Source of the DNA: Phycisphaerae bacterium
GTDB lineage: Bacteria > Planctomycetota > Phycisphaerae > Sedimentisphaerales > Anaerobacaceae
Assembly: GCA_012744475.1 (NCBI GenBank)
Contig: JAAYBV010000011.1
Coordinates: forward strand, 1 to 35,656
Direction: 5' to 3'
Length of the DNA: 35,656 nucleotides
The notes under the pieces are model-generated. The model worked only from the letters and a program-made list of their open reading frames with translations. It searched no databases and had not been told where the DNA came from. Below are positions 31,935 through 35,656 of the stretch, one piece after another. The first letter of the stretch is position 1, and each line of letters opens with the position of its first letter. The translations under genes and the position numbers were made by a program.

Positions 31935-33914
31935 TTACATCAGCTTCCAAATCAGGAGGATCCACAGGGTCAACGCGATGTACAGGACATACACCTGAAG
32001 CCGGCCGTGCTGGAGCCAACGGAACCACCCGAGCGACCAGCGGATCGCTTCGAACGCGGGCTGATACAGGTACTTTTCGCAGACGTCGGCGGTCTCGGTT
32101 TCGAGGGCCGAGTCCGGCGGGAACACGCCCTTGGGCGGGTGAACCTCTTTGTGGGTGTGCAGGAGGAAGCCGAACAGGTCGGTCAGAGGCTGCGCAAAGG
32201 ACGTCGCCGTGTACTGCATGCGGCAGTCGGGCGCCGCGTAGCCGCAGTCCCAGGTGACCGCCTGGCGGACGGAGCGGCCGCTCAGCAGCCGCCTGCGCGC
32301 CAGGAGGCACAGAACGGCGATTGTCGCCAGCAGCAGCGCAACGACCACGAAGTGCGTCAGTGTCGACGAGGCGGTCGCGAGTTCCGTCTCGACCGCGTCA
32401 GCGGGCAGGGAGGTGATTTCGCCCACGACGGTCTGCGCCGACCGGACAACCAGTGGCGACAACGCGCCGCCGAGCACGCACGAAGCCGCCAGGACTGCCA
32501 TGGCCGCCTTCATGGCCCAGCCGACCTCGTGCGCCTGCTGGCCGTGGATGCTGCGCGGATGCCCGAGAAAGACCGTGCCGAACGCCTTGGTGAAGCAGGC
32601 CAGCGCCAGTCCGCCGATCAGCGCCAGGCTGCCGATGACAATCACCGCGGGAATCGCGGCGTCGAGGCCCCCGACGATCCCGTTCTTGAACGCACCCAGG
32701 TAGATCAGGAACTCGCTGACGAACCCGTTCAGGGGCGGTATGCCGCAGATGGCGATCGAGCCGACCAGAAAGGCCGCGGCCGTCCAGGGCATGCGTTTGA
32801 CAAGTCCGCCCAGCAGGTCGAGGTGGCCCGTCCCGCTGCCGTGCAGGACCGCGCCGGCGCCCAGGAACAACAATCCCTTGAAGATGGCGTGATTGATCAC
32901 ATGAAACAGCCCGCCCGCAAAGCCGAGGACCGCCAGCGTCGGCGAATGGATGTGCACGCCCAGCAGGCCCAGGCCTAGGCCCATCGTGATGATGCCGATG
33001 TTCTCGACGCTGTGATAGGCCAGCAGCCGCTTGAGGTCATGCTGCGCCAGCGCGAACAGCACGCCCAGGATGCCGGACACCACGCCGATTGCGATCAGTA
33101 CCCAGCACCACCAGGCCTCGGGTGGCCCTATCAGGGTCACCGTCCTGACCAGGCCGTAGATGCCGGTTTTGATCATCACGCCGCTCATCACCGCCGAAAC
33201 GTGGCTGGGAGCCGCCGGGTGCGCGTGAGGAAGCCACACGTGCAACGGCATGAATCCCGCCTTCGTGCCGAAGCCGACCACCGCCAGCAGGAACAAGGCG
33301 CCCGCCAGCGACGAAGGAACCGCCGGGATCGTGTCGAAGTCCAGCGAGCCCGCATGAGCGCCCAGCAGGACGAAGAACACGATAAGGAAGGCCGTTCCGA
33401 TGTGCATGGCGACGAGATAGATGTTGCCGGCCTGGCGGACCATCTGCCGCTCATATTCGAACGTGACCAGAAAGAACGACGCCAGAGACATCACTTCCCA
33501 AGCCACGAGGAACAACAGCCCGTTCCTCGCTGCGACCACCAGCGCCATTCCCACCACAAGCAGGTTGTAGAAGAACCAGGGAACACCGAGGTTCTTCTCT
33601 TGCCGGTAGGGCCAGAGATACTCGGCGCCGTAGATCGCCGCCAAGGCCGACAGACCGAGGATCGGCAGGAGAAACACCGCTGACAGAGGGTCGATCTGGA
33701 CAAGGAACGAACCCAGAGGCACGCTCCAATTTGCCCGCAGAGACTCGGTCCGCCCGCCGGCAAGCACCGCGAGAGCCGGGAGAATGGCGAGGAGACTTCC
33801 GACGACCGCGCCGCCGGCCCCAAGAAAAGACGACAAAGCCGGTCTTCGACCGCTCAGAAGTGACGCCAGTCCACCGATGAAGAGCACCGCCAGCCCACAG
33901 AGGAAAAGCGACAT
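31935..33914 (-). CDS. hyfB: HyfB-like antiporter-type membrane subunit
   Basis: A 659-aa protein, the longest subunit, with a NuoL/M/N-type core (about 14 helices) and a C-terminal extension with a further helix near the end (VLYIALTLWILLIWKLM). Key residues are Glu in VAWEVMSLASFFLV, Lys in FGTKAGFMPLHVWLPHAHPA, Lys in MIKTGIYGLVR, QHDLKRLLAYHSVENIGI and NHAIFKGLLFLGAG. The soluble TWDCGYAAPDCRMQYTATSF segment near residue 560 is characteristic of HyfB/HycC. ATG 33914 follows the HTH-EIIA stop directly. Two antiporter-type subunits (this and HyfF) imply at least two ion-pumping units in the complex. Confidence 0.93.
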   Translation of the reverse strand: MSLFLCGLAVLFIGGLASLLSGRRPALSSFLGAGGAVVGSLLAILPALAVLAGGRTESLRANWSVPLGSFLVQIDPLSAVFLLPILGLSALAAIYGAEYLWPYRQEKNLGVPWFFYNLLVVGMALVVAARNGLLFLVAWEVMSLASFFLVTFEYERQMVRQAGNIYLVAMHIGTAFLIVFFVLLGAHAGSLDFDTIPAVPSSLAGALFLLAVVGFGTKAGFMPLHVWLPHAHPAAPSHVSAVMSGVMIKTGIYGLVRTVTLIGPPEAWWCWVLIAIGVVSGILGVLFALAQHDLKRLLAYHSVENIGIITMGLGLGLLGVHIHSPTLAVLGFAGGLFHVINHAIFKGLLFLGAGAVLHGSGTGHLDLLGGLVKRMPWTAAAFLVGSIAICGIPPLNGFVSEFLIYLGAFKNGIVGGLDAAIPAVIVIGSLALIGGLALACFTKAFGTVFLGHPRSIHGQQAHEVGWAMKAAMAVLAASCVLGGALSPLVVRSAQTVVGEITSLPADAVETELATASSTLTHFVVVALLLATIAVLCLLARRRLLSGRSVRQAVTWDCGYAAPDCRMQYTATSFAQPLTDLFGFLLHTHKEVHPPKGVFPPDSALETETADVCEKYLYQPAFEAIRWSLGWFRWLQHGRLQVYVLYIALTLWILLIWKLM

Positions 33915-34622
33915 CTACCTGTCTTCTCCAGTTTTGACTTCCGATGAGTCTTGTTTCAGACCCGATTCGATCCTCGCGATTCCGGAAAGAATCTCCTCCC
34001 GGCTGCCTTGGTTCTGGAGAATCCCCCTGAGGCTCTTGTCGCGCAGGATGTAGGCCAGTCGCGAGAGCAGATGGAGATGGGCCTTGACGGTGGGGCTGAC
34101 CAGGGTGAACAGGCAGCTTACCGGCTTGCCGTCCAGGGCGCTGAAATCGATGGGCTTCTCCAGGAAGCTCAGGCAGACGATCGGCTCGGTCACGTGCAGC
34201 ACAATGGGATTGCGCACGTGCGGAATGGCGATGCCGTCCCCGATGGTCGAGGCCATGGCCTCTCGCGCCAGGAGCACCTGGAGGAGGAACTCGCGGTCCA
34301 CCTCCGGCGGCAGGCGCATCAGACTCACCACGTTGCGCAGCGCCGACTCCTTGTTCTGGCCCTCAACGCGATAGTATATGCCGCCCAGACTCAGCGCCTC
34401 CGAGAGGGCATGCGAGGAGACCTCGGTCTCGCTCGGCTCGCGAAAGACGTCCACAGACACGTTGATCTGGTGAGCGGTCGCCCATTCGAGCAGTTCCGCC
34501 CGACTGAAGCGGTACTGGCTGTTCACCCGATACGCCGGAAGAGAACCGTTCTTCAGCCACCTGTAAATGGTCTTCTCCGTCACCTTAAGCAGGCCGGCCA
34601 CATCTCTTACCGTGAGTTGCAT
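33915..34622 (-). CDS. Excisionase-type HTH fused to a PTS EIIA domain, first gene of the Ehr operon
   Basis: A 235-aa protein. Residues 1-50 are an excisionase/MerR-like HTH (LTVRDVAGLLKVTEKTIYRW, then SLPAYRVNSQYRFSRAELLEW). Residues about 75-220 form an EIIA type-2 domain with the active-site His in GDGIAIPHVRNP (H135) and the VSPTVKAHLHLLSRLAYILR block. It has the same architecture as the protein at 17298-18017 but is divergent in sequence. Its stop abuts the HyfB ATG, so it is the promoter-proximal gene of the operon. It likely controls the operon and is itself set by phosphorylation from EI/HPr elsewhere in the genome. TTGGAC-type repeats lie just upstream of its start. Confidence 0.86.
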   Translation of the reverse strand: MQLTVRDVAGLLKVTEKTIYRWLKNGSLPAYRVNSQYRFSRAELLEWATAHQINVSVDVFREPSETEVSSHALSEALSLGGIYYRVEGQNKESALRNVVSLMRLPPEVDREFLLQVLLAREAMASTIGDGIAIPHVRNPIVLHVTEPIVCLSFLEKPIDFSALDGKPVSCLFTLVSPTVKAHLHLLSRLAYILRDKSLRGILQNQGSREEILSGIARIESGLKQDSSEVKTGEDR

Positions 34623-34639
34623 CTGTCACACCGAACGTA

Positions 34640-34699
34640 CAATTGGACTTGCAATTGGACAAACGTGGACAATCTATCGTCATGGTTAGGGATTGTCCA
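34640..34699. promoter_or_regulatory. Cluster of TGGAC half-sites upstream of the Ehr operon
   Basis: caattggac occurs at 34640-34648 and again at 34652-34660 (12-bp period). tggacaatc (34666-34674) faces gattgtcca (34691-34699), a perfect 9-bp inverted repeat with a 16-bp spacer. All lie within 80 bp upstream of the HTH-EIIA start, overlapping a possible minus-strand promoter (TTGTCC, 17 nt, TACGTT). The arrangement suits an operator bound by a dimeric or multimeric regulator, possibly the HTH-EIIA protein itself. Confidence 0.5.
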
Positions 34700-34792
34700 A
34701 TGGATTTTTGCGCAAAATGACCGTGCTTGCAGAGATCGGGCGTGAAGCAGTACATACAAAGGAAGAACCCCGGCATCAGACCGGAAGAAGAA

Positions 34793-34863
34793 TGGAGACG
34801 AAGGGAATCGAACCCTCATTCCTGCGATGCGACCGCAGTGTGCTCCCGTTACACCACGTCCCC
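34793..34863 (-). tRNA. tRNA-Ala (anticodon CGC)
   Basis: Read on the minus strand: acceptor GGGGACG pairs with CGTCTCC, including the G3-U70 pair that marks alanine tRNA. The D-arm is GTGT/GCAC with loop AACGGGA. The anticodon stem CTGCG/CGCAG closes the loop GTCGCAT, giving anticodon CGC (reads GCG). The T-arm is GAGGG/CCCTT with loop TTCGATT. The total is 71 nt with discriminator A; the CCA end is not encoded. A near-consensus promoter lies upstream. Confidence 0.92.
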
Positions 34864-34879
34864 GTGTTCGGTCGGTTCT

Positions 34880-34907
34880 ATTTTAGAAAGAATCGGCAAG
34901 ATGTCAA
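34880..34907 (-). promoter_or_regulatory. Promoter for tRNA-Ala
   Basis: On the minus strand TTGACA (complement of 34902-34907), a 16-nt spacer and TAAAAT (complement of 34880-34885), with 16 nt to the mature tRNA 5' end. The -35 box is perfect. Confidence 0.7.
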
Positions 34908-34913
34908 CATTTT

Positions 34914-34942
34914 CTTAAGTGTCTTTTGAAAAATCACTTAAG
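34914..34942. repeat. AT-rich inverted repeat between the nitroreductase end and the tRNA-Ala promoter
   Basis: cttaagtg (34914-34921) pairs with cacttaag (34935-34942) around 13 nt. It is downstream of the nitroreductase stop and upstream of the tRNA-Ala -35 box. It may be a weak terminator (the loop has T and A runs) or a binding site for a tRNA-promoter regulator. Confidence 0.4.
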
Positions 34943-34947
34943 CACTG

Positions 34948-35460
34948 TCAGAAGCGCCACTTCTCCAAACTGACGATCGATTCGATGGGCTCCCGGCGGT
35001 GCTCCTTGGGCGAATCGGCCGGATGGCCCAGCGCCAGGAGCTCGATGATCTCCACCTCCTCGGGGACCCCGACGACCGCGCGAACCTTGTCGGCGTAGAA
35101 CGACCCGATCCAGCACGTCGCCAGCCCTAACTCCGTGGCCTGCAAGCACATGTGTTCGAGGGCGATGGATACATCGATCGGGCCGATCGCCTGGCCGCAG
35201 CGCATCACGTGGTCGCTGGTCGTGCAGGCGACGATGATCGCGCCGGCGTTCTCGATGAACGTCTGGCCATTGGCTGCCACGGCGAGCTTCTTTTTCGTGG
35301 CCTTGTCGGTGACCACCACAAAACGCCAGTCCTGCAGGTTCTTGGCCGACGGCGCCTGCCTGGCCGCCTCGAGGATCATGTCCAATCGTTCCTTCTCAAG
35401 TGGCCGATCTGCGTAGCTGCGACACGAATAACGACGGCGAATCGCCTCGGAAACATCCAT
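34948..35460 (-). CDS. Nitroreductase-family FMN oxidoreductase
   Basis: A 170-aa protein from ATG 35460 (complement), with AGGAAAGG about 8 nt upstream. It is the compact form of the FMN-dependent nitroreductase fold: MDVSEAIRRRYSCRSYADRP (FMN-phosphate Arg/Ser), AARQAPSAKNLQDWRFVVV, then ALEHMCLQATELGLATCWIG and ELLALGHPADSPKEHRRE. Members use NAD(P)H to reduce nitro compounds, quinones or flavins, or act in cofactor synthesis. In anaerobes this short class is common and of unknown substrate. Its promoter overlaps that of the divergent tRNA-Val. Confidence 0.9.
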   Translation of the reverse strand: MDVSEAIRRRYSCRSYADRPLEKERLDMILEAARQAPSAKNLQDWRFVVVTDKATKKKLAVAANGQTFIENAGAIIVACTTSDHVMRCGQAIGPIDVSIALEHMCLQATELGLATCWIGSFYADKVRAVVGVPEEVEIIELLALGHPADSPKEHRREPIESIVSLEKWRF

Positions 35461-35520
35461 TCTTGAGCCTTTCCTGGTTCTGCGGCCCGCGCACGGGCGC
35501 TGAGCTAATGGAAACGCGTG

Positions 35521-35569
35521 AATATAAAGGTGCCGGTCGCTTGACGCAAGGGGCAAAACGCGATATCCT
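35521..35569. promoter_or_regulatory. Divergent overlapping promoters for nitroreductase (minus) and tRNA-Val (plus)
   Basis: Plus strand: TTGACG (35541-35546), a 17-nt spacer and TATCCT (35564-35569), 13 nt before tRNA-Val. Minus strand: TTGCGT (complement of 35544-35549), a 17-nt spacer and TATATT (complement of 35521-35526), about 60 nt before the nitroreductase ATG. The two -35 boxes share three bases, so RNA polymerase can occupy only one at a time. Confidence 0.6.
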
Positions 35570-35582
35570 GCCGCCCCAGGAC

Positions 35583-35656
35583 GGGCGGTTAGCTCAGTCG
35601 GCTAGAGCACCTGCTTTACACGCAGGGGGTCACAGGTTCGAGTCCTGTACCGCCCA
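35583..35656 (+). tRNA. tRNA-Val (anticodon UAC)
   Basis: The acceptor GGGCGGT pairs with ACCGCCC; the D-arm is GCTC/GAGC; the anticodon stem CCTGC/GCAGG closes the loop TTTACAC, giving anticodon UAC (reads GUA and others). The T-arm is CACAG/CTGTA-like with loop TTCGAGT. It is 74 nt ending in discriminator A at the last base of the window, so any encoded CCA lies outside. Confidence 0.95.

Noticed and set aside
1-35656. CRISPR array, integrase or prophage genes
   Set aside because: No regularly spaced repeats with unique spacers, and no recognisable transposase, integrase or phage structural gene in any reading frame.

Overview
This 35.7 kb window is GC-rich bacterial chromosome with no phage, plasmid or CRISPR signature. 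The gene content suggests an anaerobic, polysaccharide-degrading planctomycete-type bacterium (Phycisphaerae-like). That placement is inferred from family composition: Tat-exported FAD oxidoreductase and DegT-type enzymes, GH172/DUF2961, DUF3472, an amphi-Trp protein, a tandem class II aldolase, HTH-EIIA fusions, and a complex-I/hydrogenase relative in place of an ordinary respiratory operon. No rRNA or other strict phylogenetic marker is present.

Layout. 1-3207: the tail of a membrane protein, MenA prenyltransferase overlapping a CPBP intramembrane protease, and a PH-like/zinc-ribbon membrane protein. 3752-9738: a serine hydrolase, a mazEF toxin-antitoxin pair with its own promoter, a Tat-exported FAD oxidoreductase, a run of amphi-Trp protein, SUI1/YciH factor and stand-alone MetH-reactivation-like protein, then a GH172 enzyme. 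9760-18017: a Tat-exported DegT aminotransferase (minus strand), a tandem YcxB-like membrane protein with an overlapping partner, gamma-glutamyltranspeptidase, a GH5 glycosidase, and an HTH-EIIA(PTS) regulator. 18411-25738: a lipoprotein, an unrecognised protein, DUF3472, an exported Ig-like protein, a double class II aldolase, a GH43-like enzyme, a small zinc-ribbon protein and YjbQ.

25825-34622 (minus strand) holds a multi-drug-export-like membrane protein and a tight operon: HTH-EIIA, then HyfB-, HyfC-, HyfE-, HyfF-, HyfG- and ferredoxin-HyfI-like subunits. The HyfG-like large subunit has no CxxC nickel-ligand motif at either end, so this is an energy-converting-hydrogenase-related (Ehr) complex rather than a hydrogenase. 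The window ends with tRNA-Ala(CGC), a nitroreductase and tRNA-Val(UAC); the last two have divergent promoters with overlapping -35 boxes.

The most unusual non-coding signal is a family of short (about 180-220 bp) non-autonomous mobile elements at 3448-3631, 13546-13740 and 18073-18291. They have related ends (GTGTCTGTG ... CACAGACAC) and an internal cloverleaf-like set of inverted repeats. One copy is bounded by a perfect 9-bp target duplication and another by an 8-bp one. Arm pairing is kept by compensatory changes between copies. Other dispersed palindromes, of the GGGCGA...TCGCCC type, lie at 11281, 11380 and 21344.
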